Of a DNA stretch of 64,000 nucleotides, positions 25,801 to 34,482 are shown piece after piece; the first letter of the stretch is position 1, and every line of letters starts with the position of its first letter. The translations under genes and the position numbers were made by a program. The notes under the pieces are model-generated. The model was not told the DNA's origin and did not search any database. It was given only the letters and a program-made list of their open reading frames with translations. The DNA comes from Chitinolyticbacter meiyuanensis (GTDB lineage Bacteria; Pseudomonadota; Gammaproteobacteria; Burkholderiales; Chitinibacteraceae). The stretch lies in contig NZ_CP041335.1 in assembly GCF_008033135.1 (NCBI RefSeq), positions 2,423,925 through 2,487,924 of the forward strand. The letters are read 5' to 3'.

Positions 25801-27901
25801 CGTCGCCCGTCTTCGAGCGAATGGACACCTCACCATGCCATGGCTGACCCGCCGTGACGGTGGTCCACATCACCTCCCAGAACGCATCGGAATGGAGGCC
25901 TGAGCTCAGCATGTGATGGTCGTTGCCAACCAGCTCGTCACGCGAATAGCCCGATATCTCGACCAAATTGTCGTTGGCCTCGATGATCCGGCCTTGCCGG
26001 TCCGTCACCGAAAACAAGAACTGCGTGTTGATGGTGTCGAGCAACGACTGCTTCTCTCGCAGGCTCTGGGCAAGCTGCGACTGACTTTCCAGCAAATCAG
26101 TCACGTCGTGGACGATGGAGTAGAAACCTACAACGTGTTCGCCATCCCATCGGGGCAAGTATTGCACCTGCATATGGTGTGCCACGCCACCATTGGACGG
26201 CTTGAGCTCGCGATCAAAACGCTGTACCCGCCCTTCCAGGACCGCTTGCATCCGCGGCTCAGCTTCTGCGTACAGCTGGTGCCCCAGAATATCTGCAGCA
26301 CTTTGGCCGACCATCACCCCTGGGTCCAGGCCGAACCATTCGTGATATGCGCGGTTGGCAAACCGATTGATTTCGTCCCTATCCCAATAGCCAATCATGG
26401 TGGGCACCGCGTCGAGCACCGTCTGCAATGTATCTCTGGCAAGGTCCAATTCCTTGGTCCTCACCCCAACCTGCTGCTCGAGCGCAGCATTCATGGCAAG
26501 CACTGCAGCCTCTGCGGCCTTCTTCTCGCTGATGTCCCGAATCGTGGCCGCCGCTCCGGTTATCTCACCTGCACGGTCGAAGATCGGTACGACGGAAACG
26601 GAGACCGCGATCGGCTCAGACCAGGCGGTTCGAAGCTGCGTATCAAAATGCCGGACAGACAACCCCTCCCGTATCCGGCGCATGATCGAGAACGCTTCGG
26701 AGCGAGAGGCTCGAGACGAGAGCAACCGGATCGCTTTCTTGCCCAAAACCTCCGACTCGGCATAGCCAAACATGGCCTCGGCGCTACGGTTCCACCCGAC
26801 AACATTGCCGTGCGGATCCAATGCAATCACCGCATCGAGCGCTCCGTCGACAATCGCCGCCTGCCGTGCCCGCACCGCAGTAATCTCGTTCCGGCGCAAC
26901 CAGTTGAGACAAAGCAAAGCGAACAGCAACGCAAGCACGATCGAAGTTGTCACACCAACGAGAACTACCAAAGGTATCGGTGTGAATTTGCGAGCGGCAA
27001 CGAATCCATCCAGCGCTGCGGTTCGCAGCTCCCAGATTCTGCCGAAGATCTGCATGCGAGCGGTCTGCCAGCCATGCACCCGGAAGTGCTCGGGGACAGG
27101 CGTCGTGAAAAAGGTCACCTGATTCCTGTCTGTCACATCAGTGATGGAAACCAGGAGCCCTGCCTGCTCTGCCTTCAACCCTGCCAGCACGTCCTGCATA
27201 AGCAATGGGGCATACGTCCAACCCAGTGTCGCCCGAGCTCGGTCGTATGGTTTTTCAGGCGCTATCGCGCCTCGATAAACTGGGAGCAGCAACAGAAAGG
27301 ACTGCTGTGCCGCGCCAGCAGCCTGCACTAAGGTAATTGGCGCAGTCAGCTGCGGCTTGCCAGTCTGCATCGCCAAGATGGCAGCACGGTTCCGATTTGG
27401 CTCTGAAGCGATGTCCAGCCCAATCGCTTCATGGTTGTTCTCTTCGGGGGCTACGTACTGAATGACGAATCGCTCACCCCAGTGGGGAATCAGCTGATGT
27501 ACTCGGAAGCTAGGCTGCTCCTGGGCGGCCTGCACTGAAAACTGCGCCGTCGCATGCTCTGGAACGCGACGAATGAAGCCGAATCCACGCGCTCCAGGAA
27601 ACTCCTTCTGATAGTCACGCGAATTGGTGTACTGAAGGATGTGCTCACGTCTGAGCCCGTTTTCTCCAGCAGTCAGAACGACGCCACGGAGTCCCCGAAG
27701 GCCGTATTCGTAGCGCCCCATCAATGTGGTAACTTCGGCGCCCAATACTTCGGTTTTATGGTCAAGTGCGCGCACGAGTTCGTGCGCCTGCTGCTTTTGC
27801 ATCTCCGCGGCGACCAGCACGGTGATGACCAATCCGAGCAGCAGAGTCACTATGGCCGTGAACGCCGCATTGCGACGGGCAGCGGCAAATGCAAAATGCA
27901 T
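22898..27901 (-). CDS. Large hybrid sensor histidine kinase (CHASE-PAS-HK-REC-REC-HPt)
   Basis: A 1667-residue membrane kinase. An N-terminal helix (16-33) and a second one near residue 320 bracket a periplasmic CHASE domain. At least five PAS/PAC repeats follow (about 350-1010). The kinase core has the phospho-accepting His1034 in MSHEIRTPMN and an ATPase with DTGIGI and GGTGLGLAI boxes. Two receiver domains carry Asp1322 (LMDWRMPG) and Asp1465 (MDIQMPD), and a C-terminal HPt has His1607 (LHTFAG). This is a complete internal phosphorelay of the BarA/ArcB type with unusually many PAS sensors. No response regulator gene lies beside it, so the output partner is elsewhere. Confidence 0.95.
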   Translation of the reverse strand: MHFAFAAARRNAAFTAIVTLLLGLVITVLVAAEMQKQQAHELVRALDHKTEVLGAEVTTLMGRYEYGLRGLRGVVLTAGENGLRREHILQYTNSRDYQKEFPGARGFGFIRRVPEHATAQFSVQAAQEQPSFRVHQLIPHWGERFVIQYVAPEENNHEAIGLDIASEPNRNRAAILAMQTGKPQLTAPITLVQAAGAAQQSFLLLLPVYRGAIAPEKPYDRARATLGWTYAPLLMQDVLAGLKAEQAGLLVSITDVTDRNQVTFFTTPVPEHFRVHGWQTARMQIFGRIWELRTAALDGFVAARKFTPIPLVVLVGVTTSIVLALLFALLCLNWLRRNEITAVRARQAAIVDGALDAVIALDPHGNVVGWNRSAEAMFGYAESEVLGKKAIRLLSSRASRSEAFSIMRRIREGLSVRHFDTQLRTAWSEPIAVSVSVVPIFDRAGEITGAAATIRDISEKKAAEAAVLAMNAALEQQVGVRTKELDLARDTLQTVLDAVPTMIGYWDRDEINRFANRAYHEWFGLDPGVMVGQSAADILGHQLYAEAEPRMQAVLEGRVQRFDRELKPSNGGVAHHMQVQYLPRWDGEHVVGFYSIVHDVTDLLESQSQLAQSLREKQSLLDTINTQFLFSVTDRQGRIIEANDNLVEISGYSRDELVGNDHHMLSSGLHSDAFWEVMWTTVTAGQPWHGEVSIRSKTGDVYWLDTVIAPMFDQDGAIDRFLALRTNVTARKSAENELVRLNKLLADILRAASEVSIVATTPTGTVTVFNEGARRMLGYDESDVVGEVTPLAFHETAEIEARAAELATQYQVTLAGFEALVKRAEAEGRDTAEWSYVTRDGRRVPVSLVVTTMRSPDGEVEGFLFIATDVSLELQHRQELISARDQLMLAAQVAQLGIWSWDPASNAVSWNDRMFELYDQPVSLQTSRQLHFEHWRERVHPDDVEMAEAALNATLEQGRPYNVMFRIIRRDGSLRFLQAGAHVERDAQHHPIKVTGINLDVTDQRLLEQGLIEAKHQADTANRAKSAFLASMSHEIRTPMNAVLGMLQLIRQTKLTAAQADYAAKAQTAAQALLELLNDILDFSKIEADKLSLDAHPFELEGVMRDLAAVLSGNEEDKDLEVLYAMAPTLPSVVVGDRLRLQQVLINLAGNAIKFTEKGQVVVSIEQLARTAGMVTLRFAVSDTGIGISAERQEEIFQGFVQAEASTARRYGGTGLGLAISRNLVQLMGGRLSVESEPARGSRFWFDITLPVDSNLPIVDPETTGRYRVLVVDDNPTTANLLTQATASLGWQTEYAESGEAAIERVRRAQQEQRSFDVILMDWRMPGMDGATAAQKIKDLCHDAMLPIIVMVTAFGREALGRLVEQGPVPFAACLTKPVTLQQLADAVRQAQDDSALPPSEEPELRKQRLDGLRLLVVEDNALNRQIATELLRGEGAEVYAAEGGVRGVEMVTQGPQAFDAVLMDIQMPDIDGLEATRRIRADRRYLGLPILAMTANASAADRDACIAAGMDAHIPKPIQLDNLVGTLCAVLDGIKGTHAKGDSIQETLMDLAAIEPLPSLLQRLGGHRDVYRAALESFEGEGRRLVDVLIEQGSANDREGAIETLHTFAGIAGTLGAIGVYERAQHLERRIKDDAELYDVLTTSELASLRRNVGFAVQALFAALDA

Positions 27902-28299
27902 AGCCGAGCTCCAACGAGGTTTGCAATCAGCGAAGTGTTGTTACTTTTGCTGCCAGCTCATCAGCAGCTGAATGAAAGCATAGATGCCCGCGTTGGGTAG
28001 CGGCATTAGTGACATGCCGCTTTTCAGTACAGATGGCGGAAAGACATGTGCTGGCACCGCGACCGATCAGCACGTGCATGAGAACGATTCAGCAACTGAT
28101 CGCAATGGCTTTGAAGCGGCGGCTCATGCATTCAGCAGGTGCACTGGGGTCTAGAGATTTTTTTGAGAATTCAATGTATGCACATTGAAGTCAAAGAATA
28201 GAATTAGTTGGCAAATAGCCCAAGACCCTTGGGGCTTGGGCTATTTGCAACGGAATCTTCTAAAAACGCCGAGAAGCGCTAAAGAATTCTCCCAATTTC
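27902..28299. other. Intergenic stretch of about 400 bases
   Basis: It holds the upstream region of the hybrid kinase (reading left) and the 3' region of the small zinc-ribbon gene (also reading left). The only clear element is the hairpin at 28211-28248. No gene could be supported. Confidence 0.5.
28211..28248 (-). terminator. Strong hairpin terminator of the zinc-ribbon gene
   Basis: A perfect 14-bp inverted repeat (GCAAATAGCCCAAG with CTTGGGCTATTTGC) around a 10-base loop, about 50 bases past the stop of the gene ending at 28300. The flanks are AT-rich but lack a clean T-run on the minus strand. Confidence 0.75.
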
Positions 28300-28581
28300 C
28301 TACGTGTAGAGGTGTCGAACTGCTAGCAGCCGATTCACACATTGCAACCGGCCGTACTCATCATAGACGTAGGTGTTAGGTCGGTGCTGCCCCGCTTTCC
28401 ATGCTGCGCCGCAAGCACAACGTATCAGGCTTCCGGGCTCGGGAATCGGCCGGAGATCCTGATTGGCCCCACATTGAGGGCAATCGTATTCCTGCCAATA
28501 GCGCTTGTTTGTAAATAAATCGACCGGCAATGATTCCATTGGTGCCAGGTCGGCAATACTACGATCAGATAGCTCTGTCAT
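28300..28581 (-). CDS. Small zinc-ribbon-like protein, unknown
   Basis: A 93-residue protein with a CPQCG knuckle (about residue 34) and a CACG knuckle (about residue 54), the spacing of a zinc ribbon. It is followed by a YVYDEYGRLQCVNRLL region. The N-terminus is acidic (MTELSDRSIADLAPMESLPVD). Its function is unknown; it might be a small nucleic-acid or protein-binding factor. A strong hairpin follows the gene. Confidence 0.6.
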   Translation of the reverse strand: MTELSDRSIADLAPMESLPVDLFTNKRYWQEYDCPQCGANQDLRPIPEPGSLIRCACGAAWKAGQHRPNTYVYDEYGRLQCVNRLLAVRHLYT

Positions 28582-29076
28582 GTCGCCCTCGCTGAGTTAA
28601 GTGAAATGCTGGTGAAGATGTGACCTCGGTGAACACACAAAGCCGTATAGGCCGTCGATTCACAGTGTCGATCTTCAGCATGCCTTTCTTTTTTACCTCG
28701 CTTTTCAACATGATGGAAGAGGATCTGATGAATGAGCGCAAGCCGGCTATGCACGGCCAAACGTCATAGTCGACCCCGTTCTGCGTCTTCGCCGAGCATT
28801 CCATAGCCGCCAATTGTTATCGTTCCATATTCCAAAAGCATCGCCGGTCGTTCAAGTAAAATCATGCCGGCGCAATACTCGAAGGAAATGCACATATCGT
28901 TACCCGGTTGACCCGCTATTCATCCGTGCTTACTTGATCGAGCGAAAAGACGGTGCTACTACCAACAGATGCACCGTAATGGTGCTTAACAGGAGTTGGT
29001 AGGCATTCCAAGCGTGTGGCCAAGGCCTGGAATACTCGGAATGCATGTTGACATTGCGATGAGATGGAGACGGCGC
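28582..29076. other. Leader and promoter region of the NO reductase gene
   Basis: About 495 bases without a supported gene. An 82-codon minus-strand frame (28565-28813) lacks family features. The 100 bases before norB contain ATTCCA (29006-29011) and its inverse TGGAAT (29029-29034) around a GGCCAAGGCC core, a possible binding site for an NO-responsive regulator. No good FNR/DNR box (TTGAT-N4-ATCAA) was found, only a TTGAT half-site near 28936. Confidence 0.4.
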
Positions 29077-31398
29077 ATGAATCAGACACGCAGACTATGG
29101 CTGGGTTTATTGGTGCTTTTGGTGATCTCTTTTTCGGTATTGCTATGGGCTGGAAGCGAGATTTTCCGTGTGGCTCCACCGATCCCTGAGCGGGTGGTCA
29201 CAGACCGGAACGCCGTCGTTTACACCCGCGCAGACATTGAGCGTGGTCGTCAGGTGTGGCAGTCCATCGGTGGGATGCAGCTGGGTTCGATCTGGGGCCA
29301 CGGCGGATATGTCGCTCCCGACTGGAGTGCAGACTGGCTGCATCGGGAGTCGATGGCGATGCTCAACGCTTGGGCGCGGAGCGAAGGCGCTGCGAGTTAC
29401 AGCGCTCTCGACCAGGAAGGCCAAGCCCGGCTCCGCGGGCGCCTCCAGGTGCAAGTACGGCGTAATACCTACGATCCAACGACCGGCACGATCACGGTGA
29501 CCGAAGAACGCGCACGCGCCATCGCTGCAGTGGCCGCACACTACGTCAGTCTGTTTGGCAATGACTCGGCTACAGCGTCGCTACGTGAAGCCTATGCGAT
29601 GCGCAACGATACGGTTCCATCTCTCGAACATCGTCAAAAGCTCACCGCGTTCATCTGGTGGACCGCTTGGGCTGCCGCCACCGAACGCCCCGGGACCACT
29701 GGAGAAACGATCGCACCGAGTCCCGCTGGCGTCGTGGAAAAACGCGTGACGTACACCAACAACTGGCCAAGCGAGCCCTTGATCGGCAACTCCCCACCAC
29801 CGTCGCTGTGGGTGTGGTCAGCTTTCAGCGTCACGTTCTTGCTGGCCGGTATTGCGGCATTGGGTTGGCATCACGCGGTCTCGCATGATCGGGAAGAAGC
29901 ACAACAGGCCTTGCCCGACACCGATCCCTTTGCGACGTTGCAGGTCACGCCCTCCATGCGCGCCACAGCGAAGTACTTCTGGATCGTGCTTGCGCTGTTT
30001 CTGGTTCAGATCCTGCTAGGCGCGATCACGGCGCACTATCAGGTCGAAGGGCAGGAAGCCTACGGCTTCTCGATCTCCGAATACCTGCCCTATTCGATCA
30101 CCCGGACGTGGCATACCCAATTGGCTGTGCTGTGGATTGCCGTCGCATGGTTAGGCACGGGCCTCTACATCGCTCCGGCATTGTCGGGCTATGAGCCGCC
30201 GTTCCAACGCCTAGGTGTCAATGTGCTATTCGCCTGTCTGCTGATCATCGTGGTCGGTTCCTTTGCCGGCCAGTGGCTTGCGGTGATGCAGAAACTGGGG
30301 CTCGAGCACAATTTCTGGTGGGGGCACCAAGGCTGGGAGTACGCCGATATGGGCCGCTTCTGGCAATGGTTCCTGTTTGCTGGCCTGTTGATCTGGCTTT
30401 CGCTGGTGGGGCGTGCACTCTGGCCCGTGCTACGCGGGCCGGCGACCGACACCAAGTCGATTGTTGGCTTGATGTTCCTGTCGACGGTCGCGATCGGTTT
30501 GTTCTTCGGCTCGGCGCTGATGTGGAACGAACACACGCATATATCTGAGGTGGAGTATTGGCGCTGGTGGCTGGTGCATCTCTGGGTTGAGGGTTTCTTC
30601 GAGGTCTTCGCTACGGCCGTCATGGCGCTGATCTTCACCAAGCTGGGCCTGGTCCATGCTCGGTCGGCGACGGTGGCGGTCTTGTTTGCCACCATCATCT
30701 TCATGTCCGGTGGTGTGCTGGGCACCTTGCACCATCTCTATTTTGTTGGGACACCAACGGCCGTTGTCGCGCTCGGCGCAAGCTTCAGCGCGCTGGAGGT
30801 CGTTCCGTTGGCCTATATCGGCTTCGAGGCCTACCAGACTTGGAAGTACGGGCGTGCAACGCCATGGATGGTTCGGTACCGCTGGCCAATTCTCTTCTTC
30901 ATTGCGGTTTCGTTCTGGAACCTGGTCGGCGCAGGACTATTCGGCTTCCTGATCAACCCACCGCTCTCGCTGTATTACATGCAAGGGTTGAATCTCACGC
31001 CGCTGCATGGTCACACCGCGTTGTTTGGTGTCTACGGCATGCTGGGGATTGCGCTGGTGCTGTTCTGCCTGCGCGGCTTGCGTGGCCAGATGCACTGGGA
31101 TGTCGGAGCACTGAAGTTTGCATTCTGGGCACTTAACATCGGTTTGGCGCTCATGGCGCTTCTGACGCTCTTGCCGCTTGGCACATTGCAGCTGCTGGCG
31201 TCGATTGAACACGGCTACGCCTATGCACGTTCCGCTGACTTCATGCAACGATCGATCGTTGATTTGTTGATCTGGATGCGTGTCCCCGGCGACGTCATCT
31301 TCAGCTTCGGCGCATTGGCACTAACATGGTTCGTATGCCGGCTATGGATCGCACCACGTCCCGAACTGGTTGAGCAGGATAACGTCAAGGAGCCATGA
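29077..31398 (+). CDS. norB: Quinol-dependent nitric oxide reductase (qNOR)
   Basis: A 773-residue single-subunit NO reductase. Its N-terminal ~220-residue extension (one helix, then a periplasmic domain with YTRADIERGRQVWQSIGGMQ) is the cytochrome-c-like part fused in qNOR, without a CxxCH haem site. A NorB/haem-copper oxidase-like core of about 12 helices follows, with conserved His pairs (for example WGHQGWEY, NEHTHISEVEYWRWW, GTLHHLYF and LHGHTALFGVYG). It reduces 2 NO to N2O with quinol electrons in the inner membrane. GGAGA precedes the ATG at 29077. SirB2-like and NnrS genes follow within a few bases, so an NO-response operon is likely. Confidence 0.96.
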   Translation: MNQTRRLWLGLLVLLVISFSVLLWAGSEIFRVAPPIPERVVTDRNAVVYTRADIERGRQVWQSIGGMQLGSIWGHGGYVAPDWSADWLHRESMAMLNAWARSEGAASYSALDQEGQARLRGRLQVQVRRNTYDPTTGTITVTEERARAIAAVAAHYVSLFGNDSATASLREAYAMRNDTVPSLEHRQKLTAFIWWTAWAAATERPGTTGETIAPSPAGVVEKRVTYTNNWPSEPLIGNSPPPSLWVWSAFSVTFLLAGIAALGWHHAVSHDREEAQQALPDTDPFATLQVTPSMRATAKYFWIVLALFLVQILLGAITAHYQVEGQEAYGFSISEYLPYSITRTWHTQLAVLWIAVAWLGTGLYIAPALSGYEPPFQRLGVNVLFACLLIIVVGSFAGQWLAVMQKLGLEHNFWWGHQGWEYADMGRFWQWFLFAGLLIWLSLVGRALWPVLRGPATDTKSIVGLMFLSTVAIGLFFGSALMWNEHTHISEVEYWRWWLVHLWVEGFFEVFATAVMALIFTKLGLVHARSATVAVLFATIIFMSGGVLGTLHHLYFVGTPTAVVALGASFSALEVVPLAYIGFEAYQTWKYGRATPWMVRYRWPILFFIAVSFWNLVGAGLFGFLINPPLSLYYMQGLNLTPLHGHTALFGVYGMLGIALVLFCLRGLRGQMHWDVGALKFAFWALNIGLALMALLTLLPLGTLQLLASIEHGYAYARSADFMQRSIVDLLIWMRVPGDVIFSFGALALTWFVCRLWIAPRPELVEQDNVKEP

Positions 31399-31402
31399 AG
31401 AC

Positions 31403-31804
31403 GTGATCGAGTTTTACCCGCAGATCAAATGGGTACACGTCGCGGCGGTCATGTCGAGCGGCCTGTTGTTTCTGCTTCGCGGCGCGCTGGTGCAGTTCGG
31501 GCACCAGCGCGTTGCGCTCGCCGGGCCTGTTCGCTACCTGAGCTGGACGATTGATACGATCTTGTTGACCGCGGCCCTGATGCTGCTGTCGATACTGCCG
31601 GGCGCATTTTTTGCGAATGGCTGGTTGATCACCAAGATCAGCTTGCTGATCCTCTACATCGGCTTGGCAACCGTCGCGCTACGCTCCCCCTCTGCGGCGA
31701 GGCGACGTTCAGCGTTTGTCGCTGCAATCGTTGTGTTCCTGTACATCATCAGCATTGCACGTGCGCATCACCCGCTTGGCGTGTTTTGGCAATGGCTGAT
31801 GTAA
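31403..31804 (+). CDS. SirB2-family membrane protein
   Basis: A 133-residue protein from a GTG start at 31403 (VIEFYPQIKWVHVAAVM), which lies 4 bases after the norB stop and some 11 bases after AAGGA. Four hydrophobic helices and the N-terminal YxxIKxxHxxxxxxS pattern fit the SirB2 family. The family's biochemical role is unclear; genes of this kind are often found with NO-metabolism genes. An alternative TTG start at 31370 would overlap norB. Confidence 0.8.
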   Translation: MIEFYPQIKWVHVAAVMSSGLLFLLRGALVQFGHQRVALAGPVRYLSWTIDTILLTAALMLLSILPGAFFANGWLITKISLLILYIGLATVALRSPSAARRRSAFVAAIVVFLYIISIARAHHPLGVFWQWLM

Positions 31805-31819
31805 AAAACTTGGCATGTC

Positions 31820-33082
31820 ATGGCTAACGACACACCCGAACCAAATTCAGGCATCTCACAAGCTGATCGCGAGCGCTTTATGCCCAGTGCGCATCAGCTT
31901 GCTGCCGCACCGCACCGCCTCTTGTTCTTTGTCGGTGCGCTCAATGTGCTGGCAGCCATGGCTTGGTGGACATGGTGGCTGCTTTGCACCTCCATACCAG
32001 GTGCGACAACGCCGGCGACTGTCGTCCCCGCATTCTGGGCTCATGCATTCCTCATGCAATATCACGTCTTACCGCCATTCATCTTTGGCTTCCTACTGAC
32101 GGTCTTTCCCCGCTGGATGGGAATGAGCGACTTGGCGCGAACCCGCTATCTGCCTGTCGGCATTGGTTTGCTCTGTGGGCAGATCCTGTTTCTCGTTGGC
32201 CTCTCCACCTCACTTTCCCTAATTAAAATCGCCGTGCTCGCGACACTCACGGGGTGGACCTACGGAGCATTAGTGTTGATATCGCTGCTTATCCGAGATC
32301 GCTTGAAGACATGGCATGCTGCGTCCTGCGGCGCTGCACTACTCTTTGGCTGGCTCGGGGTAGCGCTGTTTGCGGGTTATCTGTTTTTGCAAGACGTTGA
32401 ATGGCTCTACGCCTCCATCAAAATCGGCACCTTCGCGCTGCTGCTCCCGATCTACTTCACGGTGGCACATCGGATGTTCCCTTTCTTTGCAGGCAACGTC
32501 GTGCTGGGTTATGTGTCTTGGCGCCCCCTCTGGCTATTGATTCCGTTTTGGGTTCTCGCGCTGGTTCATGCGGGACTTGAGTTCGCACACCTCTACGCGT
32601 GGCTCTGGCCTATCGACACCGTCTGGCTAGGGTTGTGCAGTTTCTGGCTTTGGCGCATCTGGCCCCGAAAAAAGGGGCCCGCGCTGCTACGTGTGCTGTT
32701 CCTCGGCACGCTGTGGCTGCCCATCGCATTGGCGCTCTACGCAATACAAAGCCTCTGGTTTGTGTATAGCGATGTTATAGAGCTGGGGCGAGCTCCGGCC
32801 CACGCGCTCTATATCGGCTTCTTCGGAAGTTTGCTCGTAGCCATGGTTACACGCGTGACCCAAGGACATTCTGGACGTCCGCTTGAACTTGGTTGGCCTG
32901 CGAAGTTCGCATTTGCATTGTTGCAGCTCGTTGTTCTGATTCGAATCGCAGCGGAATTCGCCCCCGATCTGTTCCGCTGGCAAGCGATAGCCGCAATAGG
33001 ATGGCTCGTGGCCTTCTTCCCTTGGGTGATTCGTTCGGCATGGATCTATGCCACGCCACGAGCTGATCGTCGCCCGGGATAA
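31820..33082 (+). CDS. nnrS: NnrS-family haem-copper membrane protein
   Basis: A 420-residue, about 12-helix membrane protein. Characteristic NnrS segments are PHRLLFFVGALNVL near residue 31, FWAHAFLMQYHVLPPFIFGFLLTVFPRW split around residues 70-100, and VAHRMFPFFAGN near residue 215, with His residues suited to haem or copper. NnrS relieves NO stress, protecting iron-sulfur and iron centres, and is usually under NO-sensing regulators. It is the third gene of the norB-sirB2-nnrS run. Confidence 0.92.
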   Translation: MANDTPEPNSGISQADRERFMPSAHQLAAAPHRLLFFVGALNVLAAMAWWTWWLLCTSIPGATTPATVVPAFWAHAFLMQYHVLPPFIFGFLLTVFPRWMGMSDLARTRYLPVGIGLLCGQILFLVGLSTSLSLIKIAVLATLTGWTYGALVLISLLIRDRLKTWHAASCGAALLFGWLGVALFAGYLFLQDVEWLYASIKIGTFALLLPIYFTVAHRMFPFFAGNVVLGYVSWRPLWLLIPFWVLALVHAGLEFAHLYAWLWPIDTVWLGLCSFWLWRIWPRKKGPALLRVLFLGTLWLPIALALYAIQSLWFVYSDVIELGRAPAHALYIGFFGSLLVAMVTRVTQGHSGRPLELGWPAKFAFALLQLVVLIRIAAEFAPDLFRWQAIAAIGWLVAFFPWVIRSAWIYATPRADRRPG

Positions 33083-33332
33083 AAGACCTTGTCTTGGCTA
33101 CTGCGTAGCGCCACCAGTGCAGGCATCTCAAGTGCGCCCTCAATCGAACAATGCCAAGGCTCGACGGCCAAAGCACTGACGGAGCAGGGCTCCGGCAAAG
33201 CTCAGAACTGCGCCGTGAAGAGGCAGTAGCCAAGGTACTTCACGTACTGTCTCGGCGCTTCTAAAATAGAAAGCCGGCCATCTCCAATGCGTTGTATTCG
33301 CTCTCTTTGTCCAAACACAGGAGGTGCAAAAG

Positions 33333-33611
33333 TTGGAAGAAGAATTGGCAAAACTTCGTGAAGAAGTCGAAAACCTGAAGAAGCAGGTCGATTTTCTACG
33401 CATCATTACGCAGGTACATTATGGCGTGACTCCTGCAATGATCAACGCCTTGTACTGCCTTGCAAAGGCAGCAAAAGATCCGGATGTCTTTGAAGAAGCT
33501 CAAGCCCAGTTCGAGGTAGCATATGGATACCTTCTATTCCAGGATGCAACCCGAGAAGAGGCTCTACTCCTTCTAGAGAAGTTGATTGCACCTTGGCAAG
33601 AAACCCCTTGA
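33333..33611 (+). CDS. Small coiled-coil protein, unknown
   Basis: A 92-residue protein whose N-terminus is a heptad-rich coiled coil (LEEELAKLREEVENLKKQ), followed by helical segments ending LLLLEKLIAPWQETP. The start is probably TTG at 33333, because GGAGG lies 8 bases before it; the GTG at 33324 sits on the ribosome site. It stands alone between nnrS and a small membrane protein. No family was recognised. Confidence 0.65.
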   Translation: MEEELAKLREEVENLKKQVDFLRIITQVHYGVTPAMINALYCLAKAAKDPDVFEEAQAQFEVAYGYLLFQDATREEALLLLEKLIAPWQETP

Positions 33612-33682
33612 CGACGCCTTGACTCAATATGCCAATTCATAGATTTTCACTCGAAATTACAGCAAAGTAGATTGATCAAAAA

Positions 33683-34006
33683 ATGTGTGATCTCACCACC
33701 CGTATTTTACTTAGGCTTTTCCTGCCACCCGCGATGTGTGCCGCTTTTTCGTTCTGGTTTTCACGAATATCAAATCGACTTGCGGAATCCAAAGCGATAT
33801 TCAGCATGTCCCATATCGCAAGAGGCGTGGAATACGGTCTGCTCATTACAGGTGGTTTCCTGCTATTTCGAAGCGTCTGGTTGTTATGGCTTCAGCACCG
33901 GGGTACGAAACACCAATGCCGAATCTGTGGTGGCCCCACGGAATACGGGCGTGACCGCATGGATTGCCGTTGCCTGCTGTGTGGGCAGACTCGCCGGTAC
34001 GAATGA
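33683..34006 (+). CDS. Small membrane protein with a C-terminal zinc ribbon
   Basis: A 107-residue protein with hydrophobic segments at about residues 8-25 and 51-68. A cytoplasmic CRICG...CRCLLCG cluster of five Cys could bind zinc. No clear ribosome site precedes the ATG at 33683, so the true start may be internal. No family is recognised. It is followed after 32 bases by a CopD-like gene. Confidence 0.5.
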   Translation: MCDLTTRILLRLFLPPAMCAAFSFWFSRISNRLAESKAIFSMSHIARGVEYGLLITGGFLLFRSVWLLWLQHRGTKHQCRICGGPTEYGRDRMDCRCLLCGQTRRYE

Positions 34007-34038
34007 ACTGCAATTTCACTGATTGAGTGGAGCCTCCT

Positions 34039-34482
34039 ATGTACGGCCTTCTTTTACTCCTGCATGTGCTCGGGGCAACCATCTGGACGGGCGGGCATAT
34101 CGTGCTTTCAGTGGTCATATTGCCGCGAGCACTCAGAGAGAAATCCCCCGCACAACTGCTCCAGTTCGAAAGCGTTTATGAAAAAATCGGTCTACCAGCC
34201 CTCGTGGCTCAGATCATCACGGGCATTGCCCTCGCACACCAGATGCTTGGCAGCACAGATCAATGGTTCGATTTCACCAATCCTGTGTACCATGTCGTTG
34301 CGGTAAAGCTTTTCCTCTTGAGCCTCACCGTCGCTTTGGCGATCGATGCACGCCTACGTGTCATCCCGCATTTGACCGAACACAACATGAAAAGCTTGGC
34401 GTGGCACATCCTTCCGGTGACAGCTATCTCAATCCTGTTTGTCGCCGCCGGCGTATCGTTTCGGACCGGTTGGCTGTACTGA
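34039..34482 (+). CDS. CopD-like four-helix membrane protein
   Basis: A 147-residue protein with four hydrophobic helices. MYGLLLLLHVLGATIWTGGHIVL carries the LHVLxxxIWxGGH motif of the CopD/YpjF-like membrane family, whose His residues can hold haem or copper. Its position next to NO-handling genes hints at a haem- or copper-linked redox role, but this is not shown. GTGGAG lies upstream of the ATG at 34039. Confidence 0.75.
   Translation: MYGLLLLLHVLGATIWTGGHIVLSVVILPRALREKSPAQLLQFESVYEKIGLPALVAQIITGIALAHQMLGSTDQWFDFTNPVYHVVAVKLFLLSLTVALAIDARLRVIPHLTEHNMKSLAWHILPVTAISILFVAAGVSFRTGWLY

Noticed and set aside
25913-27331. A 472-codon + strand frame inside the hybrid kinase region
   Set aside because: Antisense to the PAS region; no domain or ribosome site.
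28565-28813. An 82-codon minus-strand frame upstream of the zinc-ribbon gene
   Set aside because: It overlaps the start of the better supported gene and has no recognisable domain or ribosome site.
28930-28950. Possible FNR/DNR box TTGATCGAGCGAAA before norB
   Set aside because: Only the left half-site matches; the right half does not fit ATCAA.
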